This document shows positions 52,634 through 60,988 of a stretch of DNA of 64,000 bases, piece after piece. The notes beneath the pieces were generated by a model. The model saw only the letters and a program-made list of their open reading frames with translations. It searched no databases and was not told the origin of the DNA. Every line of letters starts with the position of its first letter. The stretch's first letter is position 1. Source of the stretch: Empedobacter sedimenti (GTDB lineage Bacteria > Bacteroidota > Bacteroidia > Flavobacteriales > Weeksellaceae); the NCBI RefSeq assembly GCF_030005555.1, contig NZ_JASCQG010000008.1, positions 98,650 to 162,649 of the forward strand. The letters run 5' to 3'. Position numbers and translations under genes: made by a program.

Positions 52634-54010
52634 TTAATATTTCTGAACTAAAATTAGATATTCCCAAGGTTTTAATTTCAGTTTTGTTGTTTCATCAAAT
52701 GTCACTTCTTCATTATTCATAAAATTCTTGTAAAGTCCATGAATAGGAACTGTAATATCTGTAGTCGTTTTGGATAAATTAGCTATAAAATATGCTTCTT
52801 TCGCAGCTTTTTTTCGTTTGAATGCCAAAATTGATTGATCATCAGAAGTTTTAAGTCTTTCATATGATGCAGCTTTTTTAGCACCATTAAATGCTTCATT
52901 TGTGATTTTAAGTTCACCTAATTTCTCATAAACACCACGCATTTTAGCCGTTGGATTACGATCAATTGAATCTTTAGCATCAAACTTTAAACGTCGATTA
53001 AAATCTTCTTCTTGTCCATTATAAATCATCGGAATCCCTGGTAAAGTATAGGTCAAAGCTGTAAAAACTTCTACAGCATTTCCCATTCTTTCATATTCTG
53101 TTCCTTTCCAAGAATTTTCATAATCATTAGACGTAAATAACAATCTATAATCATCTGCTTGCCATTTTTCTGAAGTAGATTTCATATATGTATCAATAGC
53201 CGAAACGTTTTTCTTGCCTTTCGCAATATCATTCATAATATGATATAATTGTGATCCATATGCTACATCAAAAGCATTTACTAAAAGTTCTGATTTCTCT
53301 GTTTCTCCTAACATAAAAATTTCACGAGATTTTGCTAATTGAGGTTTTGCCTCATTCCAAAAATCAACAGGAACCTCATCTGCTTTATAGCAATTGAAAC
53401 CATCAACTTTAAAATTTTCTAACCAAAACTTCATTTCAGAAATCAGCTGACTCCTCATTTCTTTGTTATCAAAATTTAGAGTTACAACATCTTTATAATT
53501 TGATGTAGAAATTGGCTTACCTTTTTTATCTAATTTATACCAATCAGGATGCTGTGTAACCCAGACATGATCTAAAGATGTTTGATGAGAAACCCAATCT
53601 AAAATAACATACATACCATTTTTGTGCGCTTCATCTACCAACTTTTTGAAATCTTCTGCATTTCCGAAAGCTGGATTAATTCCTCTAAAGTCTTTAATCG
53701 AGTAATAAGATCCTAAACCTTCTTTTCCATTTTCTCCGATTGGATAAATTGGCATTATCCTAAGAATTTTGACTCCTAATTTTTTGATATTAGAAATCTC
53801 TTTGGTTACTGCTGCAAAATTTCCTTCTGGAGAAAATTGACGAATATTAACTTCATATACAACAGAAGTTTCTGCCATCTCCGCAGTAAACGGTAAAATA
53901 CCTTGTTCTTTTAATTCTGATTTTACTTCTTCTGATTTTGTTTCTTGTTTGTTTGTACAACTCATCAAGAATAAAGTTCCTAAAACTGTAAAGACAACTA
54001 TATTTTTCAT
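52634..54010 (-). CDS. GH13-fold lipoprotein with replaced catalytic residues (probable pseudoenzyme)
   Basis: A 458-residue alpha-amylase-fold protein with lipobox LMSC (Cys18), so it should be in the envelope. It is clearly GH13: VYEVNIRQFSPEGNFAAV, PIYPIGENGKEGLGSYYSIKD, GIPMIYNGQEE. But conserved region I reads DWVSHQTS where DWVANHTS is usual (His to Gln143). Region II reads GFNCYKADEVP where GFRCDVAxxVP is usual (Arg to Asn206, nucleophile Asp to Tyr208). Region IV reads SNDYENSW where SNHDENSW is usual (His-Asp to Asp-Tyr297). Only the region III Glu (LGETE) remains. It probably binds but does not cleave glucans. It lies downstream of a LacI regulator. The start at 54010 is preferred over 54031. 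Confidence 0.88.
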   Translation of the reverse strand: MKNIVVFTVLGTLFLMSCTNKQETKSEEVKSELKEQGILPFTAEMAETSVVYEVNIRQFSPEGNFAAVTKEISNIKKLGVKILRIMPIYPIGENGKEGLGSYYSIKDFRGINPAFGNAEDFKKLVDEAHKNGMYVILDWVSHQTSLDHVWVTQHPDWYKLDKKGKPISTSNYKDVVTLNFDNKEMRSQLISEMKFWLENFKVDGFNCYKADEVPVDFWNEAKPQLAKSREIFMLGETEKSELLVNAFDVAYGSQLYHIMNDIAKGKKNVSAIDTYMKSTSEKWQADDYRLLFTSNDYENSWKGTEYERMGNAVEVFTALTYTLPGIPMIYNGQEEDFNRRLKFDAKDSIDRNPTAKMRGVYEKLGELKITNEAFNGAKKAASYERLKTSDDQSILAFKRKKAAKEAYFIANLSKTTTDITVPIHGLYKNFMNNEEVTFDETTKLKLKPWEYLILVQKY

Positions 54011-54106
54011 CATAAATCTTCTGTTAACCAATCAACTATCTATATAAGTAATAAAAGAATCGTGCCATTATTTAAAATAACTCTTACTCAAACGAAAAAA
54101 CAAGGA

Positions 54107-55126
54107 TTATGGAATTGTCGTTTCTCTATGTAAAAGCTCTGTCCCGATAACTTCTGTAATATAATGTTCGTGCTCATTTTCTGATTCAAGTTTTTTAATC
54201 AAAAGTCGAGCAGCAATTTCTCCCATTTTAAAAGCATTCTGCTTTACTGTCGAAATACTTGGAATTGAGTTTTTAGAAATCACACCATCTGTAAAAGCAA
54301 TTAAGAAAAGATCTTCTGGAACTTTAATTCCTCTTTTCAAGGCATTTCTTAATACATTTACAGCATACAATTCGTTTACAGCCATAATTGCATCAAATTC
54401 ATTGTTCTCAAAAAACTCATCAATCATTACATCCATCTTACTTTCGTCCTCAATACGTAAAATTAGATTTTCATCAACTTCAATTCCGTTTACTTCTAGT
54501 GTTTTTTTGTAACCTTCTGTACGCAAACGTCCTACACTTATATAATCTGGAGTTGTAATGAATCCTATTTTTTTTCTTCCTTTACTAATAAAATATTGTA
54601 TTGCTTCTTGCGTTGCAAGTACATCATCAATAATTACTTTGTCTGTATAAACTTCGCGCGTTACGCGATCAAACATTACAACAGGCATTCCTTGATTGAT
54701 AATTTCTTTGATATGATGATAATCTTTTTTGGCTTGAGTTTCCTTTGATAGCGAAATAACGAAACCATCAATACTTCCTGCTGCAAGCATTTCCATATTA
54801 ATAACTTCTCGCTCATAAGATTCGTTAGACAAACATATTAACACATTATAACCCAAATCGTTTGCTAAATACTCTATTCCATTGATAACATTAGCAAAAA
54901 AGTCATGAATAATTTCTGGAATGATTACAGCAATCGTTTTTGATTTTCGATTCTTTAAACTTAACGCAATACTATTCGGCTTGTAATTATATAATTTAGC
55001 AAAAGCTTGTATTTTTTGACGAGTAGCTTTACTTATTTCACTACTATTATTCAATGCTTTAGAAACCGTAGAAATGGACACATTTAGTTCTTGTGCAATA
55101 TGTTTTAATGTCAAATTTTTCCTCAT
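54107..55126 (-). CDS. LacI family transcriptional regulator
   Basis: A 339-residue regulator. Its N-terminal helix-turn-helix and hinge helix are typical (LKHIAQELNVSISTVSKALNN, then RQKIQAFAKLYNYKPNSIAL), followed by a periplasmic-binding-like effector domain (TIAVIIPEIIHDFFANVINGIE, MVVMFDRV, LFLIAFTDG). Its effector is probably a sugar or sugar phosphate. It is immediately upstream of the GH13-like gene on the same strand (about 96 bases apart), suggesting it controls that gene and itself. No SusCD genes are in the neighbourhood. Confidence 0.94.
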   Translation of the reverse strand: MRKNLTLKHIAQELNVSISTVSKALNNSSEISKATRQKIQAFAKLYNYKPNSIALSLKNRKSKTIAVIIPEIIHDFFANVINGIEYLANDLGYNVLICLSNESYEREVINMEMLAAGSIDGFVISLSKETQAKKDYHHIKEIINQGMPVVMFDRVTREVYTDKVIIDDVLATQEAIQYFISKGRKKIGFITTPDYISVGRLRTEGYKKTLEVNGIEVDENLILRIEDESKMDVMIDEFFENNEFDAIMAVNELYAVNVLRNALKRGIKVPEDLFLIAFTDGVISKNSIPSISTVKQNAFKMGEIAARLLIKKLESENEHEHYITEVIGTELLHRETTIP

Positions 55127-55259
55127 AAAAACTCAATACTTCAAGTAGCTAAAATTACTTATAAAATTGTATAAAACTTACTTTATAAAAGCAAATAATG
55201 TATTTTACTTTAGTAATTAAACGACTTCATTAAAATTTGGACAATTATATTTTATTCGT

Positions 55260-55976
55260 TTAAAAATTAAGCTTGATATTGTATTTTTCGTAAAAATTCT
55301 GAATGTGAGCAACCGCTTCTTCAGCTGTGTCTACAATTCGGAAAAGATCTAAATCTTTCTCAGAAATATAACCTTCTGTCAAAACTGTTTGTTTAATCCA
55401 ATCAATTAAGCCAGACCAATATTCGGTTCCGACTAATACAATCGGAAAACGTCCCGTTTTTTTGGTTTGCACCAATGTCATTGCTTCAAATAACTCGTCC
55501 AATGTTCCGAAACCACCTGGCATTCCGATAAATCCTTGCGAATATTTAACAAACATTACTTTACGCGCGAAGAAATAATCAAAATTAATTTCGTATTCTC
55601 GGTCGATGTATTTGTTAAGAGAAGTTTCAAAAGGTAAAGAAATTCCCAATCCAACAGATGTTCCTCCTCCTTTTTGAGCTCCTTTGTTTGCAGCTTCCAT
55701 AATTGCAGGACCTCCGCCAGTAATTACACCAAAACCAATTTTAGTTAATTGATAAGCAATATCTTCTGCTAATTTATAATATGGATGATCTTGAGAAGTA
55801 CGAGCCGAACCAAAAATAGACACACAAGGTCCAATTTTCGACATTACTTCGTAACCATTTACAAACTCTGCCATAATCTTGAACAATGCCCAAGAATCAT
55901 TAATTCTAATCTCGTTCCAATCTTTTGGTCGAAACGGCGATTTTATTCTATCGTCTTCTTTTTCTTTATCTGTCAT
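55260..55976 (-). CDS. LOG family protein (TIGR00730)
   Basis: A 238-residue Rossmann-fold protein of the LONELY GUY family, phosphoribohydrolases that release a base from nucleoside 5'-monophosphates (in plants, cytokinin activation). The markers are VSIFGSARTS, GVITGGGPAIMEAANKGAQKGGG and GMPGGFGTLDELFEAMTL, with the catalytic R/E and PGGxGTxxE motif. In bacteria the physiological substrate is often unknown. It is read alone, between the LacI regulator and the Bax inhibitor-1 gene. Confidence 0.93.
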   Translation of the reverse strand: MTDKEKEDDRIKSPFRPKDWNEIRINDSWALFKIMAEFVNGYEVMSKIGPCVSIFGSARTSQDHPYYKLAEDIAYQLTKIGFGVITGGGPAIMEAANKGAQKGGGTSVGLGISLPFETSLNKYIDREYEINFDYFFARKVMFVKYSQGFIGMPGGFGTLDELFEAMTLVQTKKTGRFPIVLVGTEYWSGLIDWIKQTVLTEGYISEKDLDLFRIVDTAEEAVAHIQNFYEKYNIKLNF

Positions 55977-55993
55977 AGTATTTTAAATAAAAA

Positions 55994-56017
55994 AACCGCA
56001 ACAACAATGTTACGGTT
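55994..56017 (-). terminator. Terminator of the Bax inhibitor-1 gene
   Basis: Stem aaccgcaaca (55994-56003) with tgttacggtt (56008-56017); the single mismatch becomes a G-U pair on the minus strand. The T-run is on that strand. Confidence 0.65.
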
Positions 56018-56047
56018 CAATATACAAATTTTATTGTTTCTTAATGA

Positions 56048-56752
56048 TTAATCTCTACTCATAAAAATTCTCAAAATATACCAGAACAATAACATTAATG
56101 AAGCAAATAACGATAATGCCGCTGCTACATATTGTTGTGTTCCGAATTCATATTTTAGTTGGTGAGTGTTATACAAAATTGCTCCACCAGCTAAAGCACA
56201 CATTCCTACTGAGAACCATAATCCTAAATCGAACCCGAATAACATTCCTGCAATAATCAATCCAAGTGCTAAAAAGAATCCGATTGTTAAAGCTCCACGT
56301 AAAATAGAGAAATCTGCTTTTGTTAAAAATACAATTGCTGATAAACCAATAAATAATCCGCCTGTTACAACTGCTGCTTGTTTGATAACAAAAGTTCCGC
56401 CATAATTTAATGCAATTGCTAATAACGGAATAAAAATAAATGCTTCTGCAATAATATATAATAAGTATCCTAAATATTGTTGTGATTTAGAAACTGATCC
56501 GTACGCCATTTTTTGTGCGACCCAAGTAACTCCCATAAAACCAGCTAATAAAATAAGCCAAAGATATCCTTGTGTTAAACTCAACATAAAATTAACCAAA
56601 GCATCTGATTTTAGAAGCAATGATTCGATCAATACAAATACTAAAACTCCACCTGCAACATGTCCGTAAGTGTGTTTATAAAACGTTGCTCTCTCTGCAC
56701 TTGTTGCTTCGGCAACCAATTGATTTTGATGATATACTTGTTGATTTTCCAT
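56048..56752 (-). CDS. Bax inhibitor-1/YccA family membrane protein
   Basis: A 234-residue protein with about seven membrane helices and the Bax-inhibitor-1 signature: TFYKHTYGHVAGGVLVFVLIE, AKMAYGSVSKSQQYLGYLLYIIAEAFIFIPLL, and the C-terminal pattern LWFSVGMCALAGGAILYNTHQL...AALSLFASLMLLFWYILRI. Bacterial members (YccA, YetJ) act as pH-sensitive calcium leak channels or FtsH modulators. Transcribed alone. Confidence 0.92.
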   Translation of the reverse strand: MENQQVYHQNQLVAEATSAERATFYKHTYGHVAGGVLVFVLIESLLLKSDALVNFMLSLTQGYLWLILLAGFMGVTWVAQKMAYGSVSKSQQYLGYLLYIIAEAFIFIPLLAIALNYGGTFVIKQAAVVTGGLFIGLSAIVFLTKADFSILRGALTIGFFLALGLIIAGMLFGFDLGLWFSVGMCALAGGAILYNTHQLKYEFGTQQYVAAALSLFASLMLLFWYILRIFMSRD

Positions 56753-56818
56753 AGTCTATTTATTATTAAGTTAGATGATTTTAATTATAATGCTAAAATA
56801 CTAATTTAAAATTATTTC

Positions 56819-57502
56819 TTAACTCACTATTTTCTGTGAATTTTTGACTGATTTTATCCAATCTTTTAATCCAATTATTGATAAAATCAACAAGACAATA
56901 TATTGCACCGAAGTGATGACTGCTCCTTTATAAATCATTAATGGAATCATGATTAAATCACCGATAATCCAGAAATACCAATTGTCAATTTTTCTTCTCG
57001 CCATCATCCACATACCAATCAAAAAGATTGCGGTTGTAGATGCATCTACAAAATCAATTTTGGTATAATGCAATTTACACTGATTGATAAAACTGAAATC
57101 AAAACCATTTTGAATGACTGGACGGAAATAATAAATCGTCAAAATAAAGAGAAAACTCAATGCGAAAAGTAATGTCGCGTACAAATATTCTTTTTTCGTT
57201 GCCCACGAAACATCAACATGTTTATGATCTGCTTCAAGATTTTTTTGCCACAAAATCCAACCATAAATTGCCATCGAAGTATAGTAAATATTGATAATGG
57301 TTTCGCCATATAATCCCCAATTAAAAAATAAATAAATGAAAATAAATGTCGAAATAATCGTAGTTGGATAAACCCAAATATTACGTTTGTAGGTATAATA
57401 AACGGAAATAATTCCGAACAAAGTTGCTATTATTTCAAGCAAGATATTCAGTGTAGAATAGGTTTTGTAAGGCGCAAGGATATAATCAATAAAATCGTTC
57501 AT
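56819..57502 (-). CDS. pnuC: Nicotinamide riboside transporter PnuC
   Basis: A 227-residue membrane protein with about seven helices of the PnuC family (facilitated diffusion of nicotinamide riboside or, in relatives, thiamine). Markers: LNILLEIIATLFGIISVYYTYKRN at the start, YTSMAIYGWILWQKN, VDASTTAIFLIGMWMMARRKIDNWYFWIIGD and the C-terminal YKGAVITSVQYIVLLILSIIG. Together with nadABC and nadD, NAD can be made de novo or from salvaged riboside. No thiamine riboswitch is seen. A tandem heptamer repeat lies directly upstream of its ATG. Confidence 0.93.
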   Translation of the reverse strand: MNDFIDYILAPYKTYSTLNILLEIIATLFGIISVYYTYKRNIWVYPTTIISTFIFIYLFFNWGLYGETIINIYYTSMAIYGWILWQKNLEADHKHVDVSWATKKEYLYATLLFALSFLFILTIYYFRPVIQNGFDFSFINQCKLHYTKIDFVDASTTAIFLIGMWMMARRKIDNWYFWIIGDLIMIPLMIYKGAVITSVQYIVLLILSIIGLKDWIKSVKNSQKIVS

Positions 57503-57507
57503 TGTTA

Positions 57508-57532
57508 AGTTGTGAGTTGTGAGTTGTGAGTT
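57508..57532. repeat. Tandem heptamer repeat (agttgtg, 3.6 copies)
   Basis: Three perfect copies of agttgtg plus agtt, ending five bases before the pnuC ATG on the minus strand, so it occupies the ribosome-binding region. Degenerate AT-rich sequence follows. Confidence 0.85.
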
Positions 57533-57591
57533 AAAAATAATTCTTTCTAAATCGTAAATCTAAATTCGTCATTCTAATTTCTAACTTCGAT

Positions 57592-58221
57592 CTATTCATA
57601 ATCCAGTACCCAAACCAAGTAATAATCTTCAATCATTTTGTAGAAAGCATGATATTTTCGAGACTTCACATCATCCGAAATCCAACAAATAAATTGCTTA
57701 TTCTCTATTAATTCAAATTCTTCTGCACGATAATGATTCAAAAAATTCCAAAGGTTTCCTCCATTCAATTTGTACAAACCTTCTTTCATTCCCCAAATCA
57801 CATGCAGATATTCGGTTTCATTTTCTTGAGGAATCCAAGCCAACTCATCTGGACGTGCAAATTTATGTTTGATATTCAGAATTTTTCTTGGACGAGATAG
57901 CTCAATATCAATCCCGATATTGAACGAACTTACACCAACTGAGACCAATCCATACGAATGAGTGATAGAAATTTCTTTGTTTGTAGGCAAATAAGGCTTT
58001 CCATTTTCGGTATAATTTACATCATAATTTAAGCCTAATTCTTTTAGACAGGCTCTTAATCCAAGATATTCGCGCGCTTGTTTAGGACGTAGATTATTGT
58101 ATTTCTCTAACCTATATTCTTCCAACTGAAGATACTCTAGTAATTCTTCGTTCGTTTCAGTCACATTCCACGTTACAATCTTAGTTTGATTATGATTGTT
58201 AATATAATCGATAACAGGCAT
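57592..58221 (-). CDS. 4'-phosphopantetheinyl transferase superfamily protein
   Basis: A Sfp-type transferase of 209 residues when started at the ATG at 58221 (MPVIDYINNHN). A longer open frame to 58314 is rejected since it overlaps the ahcY start. It moves phosphopantetheine from CoA to a carrier-protein serine. Motifs: ITHSYGLVSVGVSSFNIGIDIEL (GIDIE), then LHVIWGMKEGLYKLNG (W-KE-K). The usual partner, an acyl-carrier or peptidyl-carrier protein, is not in the window. The methyltransferase at 50.2 kb could act on carrier-bound substrates, but this is a speculation. Confidence 0.9.
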   Translation of the reverse strand: MPVIDYINNHNQTKIVTWNVTETNEELLEYLQLEEYRLEKYNNLRPKQAREYLGLRACLKELGLNYDVNYTENGKPYLPTNKEISITHSYGLVSVGVSSFNIGIDIELSRPRKILNIKHKFARPDELAWIPQENETEYLHVIWGMKEGLYKLNGGNLWNFLNHYRAEEFELIENKQFICWISDDVKSRKYHAFYKMIEDYYLVWVLDYE

Positions 58222-58243
58222 TTTTAAAATCGAAATTTGTTTG

Positions 58244-58251
58244 TAAATTTG
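58244..58251 (+). promoter_or_regulatory. -7 promoter box (TAAATTTG) of ahcY
   Basis: A TAnnTTTG match 46 bases before the ahcY ATG; transcription start inferred near 58258. Confidence 0.5.
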
Positions 58252-58296
58252 TTGCTTATAAACTTTAATTAAAAAGTTAGTTAAATATATCAATTG

Positions 58297-59610
58297 ATGG
58301 ATACAAAAACGCAATACATTCCATACAAAGTTAAAGATATTTCTTTAGCAGAGTGGGGAAGAAAGGAAATTACGTTGGCTGAGGCTGAAATGCCTGGGTT
58401 AATGGCTATCCGTGAAGAGTATAAAGCTGCTCAACCTTTGAAAGGTTCTCGCATTGCAGGTTGTCTACACATGACAATCCAAACTGCAGTACTTATCGAA
58501 ACGTTGGTTGCTTTAGGAGCTGATGTTACATGGTCTTCATGTAATATTTTCTCTACACAAGATCATGCTGCTGCTGCAATTGCTGCTGCTGGGATTCCTG
58601 TGTATGCTTGGAAAGGGATGAATGAAGAAGAATTCGATTGGTGTATCGAGCAAACATTATTCTTCGGAGAAGATCGCAAACCATTAAATCTTATTTTAGA
58701 TGATGGTGGAGATTTAACGAATATGGTGATTGATCGTTACCCAGAATTAGTTGCTGAGATCAAAGGATTATCAGAAGAAACAACTACTGGAGTACACCGT
58801 CTTTACGAAAGAATGGAGAAAGGTACATTGCCTATGCCTGCAATCAACGTAAACGATTCTGTAACAAAATCTAAATTCGATAACAAATACGGATGTCGTG
58901 AGTCTGCTGTTGATGCGATTCGTCGTGGAACAGATTTAATGATCGCTGGTAAACGTGTTGTAGTTTGTGGTTTTGGTGATGTTGGTAAAGGTACTGCAGA
59001 ATCTTTCCGTGGCGCTGGAGCAATTGTTACAGTAACAGAAATCGATCCTATTTGTGCTTTACAAGCTGCAATGGAAGGTTACGAAGTAAAAAAATTAGAT
59101 ACAGTTGTTGCAAACGCTGATATCATTATTACAACTACTGGTAACTTTGGAATTGTACGTGCAGAGCACTTCGAGAAAATGAAAGACAAAGTTGTTGTTT
59201 GTAACATTGGACACTTCGATAACGAAATCGATATGGCTTGGTTAAACTCAACTTACGGAAACACAAAAGAAGAAATTAAACCTCAAGTTGACAAATACAA
59301 CATCAACGGAAATGATATCATCATTTTAGCTGAAGGTCGTTTAGTAAACTTAGGTATTGCAACAGGTCACCCATCTTTTGTAATGTCAAATTCATTCTCT
59401 AACCAAACTTTAGCTCAAATCGAATTATGGACTAATTCATCTGCTTACGAAAATAAAGTGTACACTTTACCTAAGCGTTTAGATGAAAAAGTTGCTGAAT
59501 TACATTTAGCTAAATTAGGAGTAGAATTAGAAGTTTTATCTCAAAAACAAGCAGAATACATTGGTGTAGCGGTTGAAGGACCATTTAAACCAGAATATTA
59601 TAGATACTAA
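58297..59610 (+). CDS. ahcY: Adenosylhomocysteinase (S-adenosylhomocysteine hydrolase)
   Basis: A 437-residue NAD-dependent enzyme that cleaves S-adenosylhomocysteine to adenosine and homocysteine, closing the methyl cycle. Start at ATG 58297 ([15 protein letters not shown]); an upstream TTG is not needed. Signatures: [36 protein letters not shown], the NAD loop [18 protein letters not shown], and C-terminal [11 protein letters not shown], the conserved KPxxYRY tail. Highly conserved, with codon use of a well-expressed gene. Read from its own -7 box; it ends at a GC-rich terminator. No SAH riboswitch is seen in the short leader. Confidence 0.98.
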   Translation: MDTKTQYIPYKVKDISLAEWGRKEITLAEAEMPGLMAIREEYKAAQPLKGSRIAGCLHMTIQTAVLIETLVALGADVTWSSCNIFSTQDHAAAAIAAAGIPVYAWKGMNEEEFDWCIEQTLFFGEDRKPLNLILDDGGDLTNMVIDRYPELVAEIKGLSEETTTGVHRLYERMEKGTLPMPAINVNDSVTKSKFDNKYGCRESAVDAIRRGTDLMIAGKRVVVCGFGDVGKGTAESFRGAGAIVTVTEIDPICALQAAMEGYEVKKLDTVVANADIIITTTGNFGIVRAEHFEKMKDKVVVCNIGHFDNEIDMAWLNSTYGNTKEEIKPQVDKYNINGNDIIILAEGRLVNLGIATGHPSFVMSNSFSNQTLAQIELWTNSSAYENKVYTLPKRLDEKVAELHLAKLGVELEVLSQKQAEYIGVAVEGPFKPEYYRY

Positions 59611-59659
59611 TTAATTTTAATTTAGAATTTATTTGAAAAAATAACACACTTAACTAGTT

Positions 59660-59690
59660 GCCCTCGCCCTGAACAAGCGAGGGCTTTTAT
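59660..59690 (+). terminator. GC-rich terminator of ahcY
   Basis: gccctcgc (59660-59667) with gcgagggc (59677-59684), then a T-run. Confidence 0.9.
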
Positions 59691-59728
59691 ATTTTATTAT
59701 TTTTTATTATTTTTACAATAAATTTAAC

Positions 59729-60871
59729 ATGAAAATTGACAGCTACTTATTTATTACTATAATATATTTTGTAATATTTATTTCTGGGTATTTTTTAAGT
59801 AAAATTGTTAATTTTCAATCCGAAACTAATAGATTTGAAAGTATTGATGGATTTAGAGGATTACTTGCCACAGGGGTATTTATTCATCATTCTATAGTTT
59901 GGTATAATTATATTCAATTTGAAAAATGGGAAATACCTAATAATTATTTAGGAATTCATTTAGGAGAAAGTTCTGTTGCTTTCTTCTTTATGATAACAAG
60001 TTTCTTATTTACAAATAAACTTTTAAATTCAAAAAAACAGGATCTTCAATTTTGGAAGAAAATATTATTTTCTAGAATATTTCGCTTGGTTCCACTTTAT
60101 TTTTTAATCATTACTTTTTGTATTTTATTTGTATTAACAATTGACAAGTTTATTCTTAACTCTAGTTTCTATGTATTTTTTATTAAATGTTTAAAATGGT
60201 ATTCATTTACAATTTTAGGCTATACAGAAATCAGTACAAATATTAGTATCGGCAGAATGCTTTCTGGAGTAACATGGTCATTACCATATGAATGGTTATT
60301 TTATTTTTCTTTGCCTCTTATAGGTTTAATTTTAAGAAAAAATAAAAATATTTTTGCAATTACAATTTCTATATTATTTATACTTTTCTATTTAAAGATT
60401 AATCAAATTAGATTAACACATCTTATATCATTTTTAGGAGGAATGATACCTGCATTCATACTATATTTTAAACCTAATATTAATTTAAATAAGAATATTT
60501 ATTCTTTTATTGCTGTATTTTGTATAATAATTTCTTTTAGCTATAATACAAGTAATGATAATTATTTTTCTAAATTATATTTAGTAGTCACATTTACACT
60601 TATAGCACTCAAAACCGATATATTTGGAATATTAAAAACTAATTATTTAAAATATATTGGAGAAATCTCTTACAGTACGTACTTAATACATGGTATTTTA
60701 TTGTTTAGTACATTTTATTTCATTGGATTTAAAAACATAAAAACCTTAAATACTTATACTTATACAATAATTGTATCTGTTATTTCTATTTTATTAATCT
60801 TTACATCTACAATTACGTTCTATTATATAGAGAAACCATTCATGAAATTGTATTACAAACATTTTAAATAA
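59729..60871 (+). CDS. Acyltransferase family 3 (OafA-like) membrane protein
   Basis: A 380-residue integral membrane acyltransferase with about ten helices. The family hallmark is IDGFRGLLATGVFIHHS at residues 39-55 (R43, H53/H54), then FFFMITSFLFTNKLL, a positively charged loop (FWKKILFSRIFRLVPLYF), and WSLPYEWLFYFSLP. The C-terminus has IGEISYSTYLIHG. Such proteins O-acetylate lipopolysaccharide, capsule or peptidoglycan sugars. It is visibly more AT-rich, with more runs of A and T, than flanking ahcY and trmB, and is flanked by the repeated 11-mer aacaagcgagg (in the ahcY terminator and downstream). This suggests a recent acquisition. Confidence 0.9.
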   Translation: MKIDSYLFITIIYFVIFISGYFLSKIVNFQSETNRFESIDGFRGLLATGVFIHHSIVWYNYIQFEKWEIPNNYLGIHLGESSVAFFFMITSFLFTNKLLNSKKQDLQFWKKILFSRIFRLVPLYFLIITFCILFVLTIDKFILNSSFYVFFIKCLKWYSFTILGYTEISTNISIGRMLSGVTWSLPYEWLFYFSLPLIGLILRKNKNIFAITISILFILFYLKINQIRLTHLISFLGGMIPAFILYFKPNINLNKNIYSFIAVFCIIISFSYNTSNDNYFSKLYLVVTFTLIALKTDIFGILKTNYLKYIGEISYSTYLIHGILLFSTFYFIGFKNIKTLNTYTYTIIVSVISILLIFTSTITFYYIEKPFMKLYYKHFK

Positions 60872-60898
60872 TTGCTTAAACAAGCGAGGTTTTTTTTT
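60872..60898 (+). terminator. Weak terminator after the acyltransferase gene
   Basis: Stem ttgctt (60872-60877) with aagcga (60882-60887), one G-U pair, then gg and a T-run. Confidence 0.5.
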
Positions 60899-60918
60899 GT
60901 ACAAATAAGCGCAAAAAA

Positions 60919-60948
60919 AAATCATAACAAGAGAACTCGTTATGATTT
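60919..60948 (-). terminator. Terminator of trmB
   Basis: Stem aaatcataac (60919-60928) with gttatgattt (60939-60948), T-run on the minus strand, 40 bases past the trmB stop. Confidence 0.7.
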
Positions 60949-60988
60949 TAGTATTCTAAATATTTTCTGCTTAATTCAAACAAATGAA

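Noticed and set aside
57508..57532. CRISPR-like array
   Set aside because: The unit is only 7 bases with no spacers; no cas genes are present anywhere in the window.
58222..58296. SAH or SAM riboswitch ahead of ahcY
   Set aside because: The leader after the -7 box is under 50 bases and holds neither an SAH nor an S-box core.
58222..58314. Longer start of the phosphopantetheinyl transferase gene
   Set aside because: It would overlap the ahcY start and promoter, and the added residues do not resemble the family; the ATG at 58221 is sufficient.
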